The translations under genes and the position numbers were made by a program. From contig NZ_FOZZ01000003.1 in the NCBI RefSeq assembly GCF_900116225.1, positions 124,001 to 188,000 of the forward strand: 64,000 nt of DNA, in the 5' to 3' direction. Origin of the DNA: Sphingobacterium wenxiniae (GTDB lineage Bacteria; Bacteroidota; Bacteroidia; Sphingobacteriales; Sphingobacteriaceae). Below the pieces are notes generated by a model. The model did no database searches, was not told the DNA's origin, and saw only the letters and a program-made list of their open reading frames with translations. Position 1 is the first letter of the stretch. Each line of letters opens with the position of its first letter. Shown one piece after another: positions 63,533 through 64,000 of this stretch.

Positions 63533-64000
63533 ATGAATTTAAAGGATTTAAAACACCTAAATACTCTATTGAACGATTTCGCTTGGTTCGGGCAGACGTT
63601 CCTGCATACGGGTACGGGGCTGGAATGGAATACCATCGGCGGACGGGATTACTTTGCCACCGCTTGGATGGAATTCTTCAAGGGCATCAACGATGGCACT
63701 TACTACCGTTTGGCAGAAGCCATCACCGATGCACCTTACGTATCGCACTTTCGTAAAGAGGTAGAGGAACGGCTGAACCCGTTGCTTGCCGAACTGGAAG
63801 CAATGGCCGTAGAGCAGGGCTTGCACAAGATAAAGGTGCACATCGACGTAGGGAAATTCAAGAGTTATGAAACAAAGTTAAAGCAATTGAGTGCGGACGG
63901 CATTATCTTCGACATTATACAGGACGATGACGATATCCGTGACACCTATTTCATAGACGGAGCCCCCGACCAAATCCGCTCCTACATCATGCACGGTATA
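63533..64000 (+). CDS. Hypothetical protein of the element, 3' end cut by the window
   Basis: ATG 63533 is followed by 156 open codons to the edge (MNLKDLKHLNTLLNDFAWF onward, with TAWMEFFKGINDGTYYRLAE and IIFDIIQDDDDIRDTYFID). It is 16 bases after the integrase stop and has similar composition. I do not recognise the family. It is on the same transcript as the integrase in appearance. Confidence 0.7.
   Translation, partial: MNLKDLKHLNTLLNDFAWFGQTFLHTGTGLEWNTIGGRDYFATAWMEFFKGINDGTYYRLAEAITDAPYVSHFRKEVEERLNPLLAELEAMAVEQGLHKIKVHIDVGKFKSYETKLKQLSADGIIFDIIQDDDDIRDTYFIDGAPDQIRSYIMHGI

Larger units (their letters stand above)
61958..64000 (+). mobile_element. Left end of an integrated element at tRNA-Glu (continues beyond the window)
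   Basis: It starts at the tRNA 3' end and includes the terminator, the tyrosine recombinase and a hypothetical gene cut by the edge. Sequence composition shifts upward (for example 57% GC in the line starting 63241, against lower values in nearby chromosome), which suggests a foreign origin. The type (phage, conjugative element or other island) cannot be told, since only about 2 kb is visible. Confidence 0.75.

Overview
The window looks like a stretch of a Sphingobacteriaceae chromosome (phylum Bacteroidota), probably Sphingobacterium or a close relative. The evidence is a gldKLMN type IX secretion cluster, a PorX regulator, the fused lpxC-fabZ gene, DUF4271 and DUF5687 proteins, a TonB-dependent receptor, Bacteroidota promoters (TTTG, about 19 bases, TAnnTTTG) and little use of Shine-Dalgarno sites. 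The genus is inferred from general resemblance only. Most of it is ordinary, densely packed chromosomal DNA; the last 2 kb are the left end of an integrated element.

Layout. 1-7.4 kb: an AddAB-like helicase/nuclease pair split by a DUF4143 ATPase gene. 7.4-15 kb, minus strand: cupin/JmjC-like protein, gldK-gldL-gldM-gldN, hemD and a DUF4271 membrane protein. 15-18.3 kb: tag, hpt and an AsmA-like/GT51 transglycosylase. 18.3-21.7 kb: a partial trp operon (trpE, trpG, trpC) preceded by a 20-residue leader peptide with three Trp codons in a row and a terminator/antiterminator pair. 21.7-26.4 kb: dusB, outer-membrane protein, flippase, acylphosphatase, amidohydrolase. 26.5-29.1 kb: a TPP riboswitch in front of a TonB receptor. 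29.3-40.8 kb: dtd, MazG-like, EEP hydrolase, ggt, rmuC, an arginase-fold protein with altered metal ligands, a two-gene ABC exporter between 26-bp direct repeats, an epimerase, a SerB-truncated SerA-ACT fusion and 5-FTHF cyclo-ligase. 40.9-46.8 kb, minus strand: efp, an ABC ATPase, lpxA, lpxC-fabZ, lpxD and an HD hydrolase. 47-51.2 kb: porX, tsaE and an ECF sigma/anti-sigma/outer-membrane protein operon with its own ECF-type promoter. 51.2-61.8 kb: ABC ATPase, TlpA-like protein, esterase, alanine dehydrogenase, a FlaA1/CapD-type dehydratase, TPR protein, ribH, two secreted unknowns and a GH20 hexosaminidase. 61.9-64 kb: tRNA-Glu(UUC), a tyrosine recombinase and a gene cut by the window edge.

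How the genes work together. GldKLMN and PorX supply the core and a regulator of type IX secretion. LpxA/LpxC/LpxD/FabZ are the early lipid A and fatty-acid steps. The flippase, the FlaA1-like dehydratase and the GT51 enzyme are envelope functions. The TPP switch ties the TonB receptor to thiamine status, and the trp leader ties trpEGC to tryptophan supply.

The most interesting signals are the trp attenuator, the SerB-SerA(deleted)-ACT protein, the dispersed CTTCCGAAG palindrome family, -7 boxes lying 4-6 nt before start codons in eight genes (suggesting leaderless mRNAs), the ECF promoter and the 26-bp repeats around the ABC operon. No CRISPR array, rRNA gene or insertion-sequence transposase was seen.
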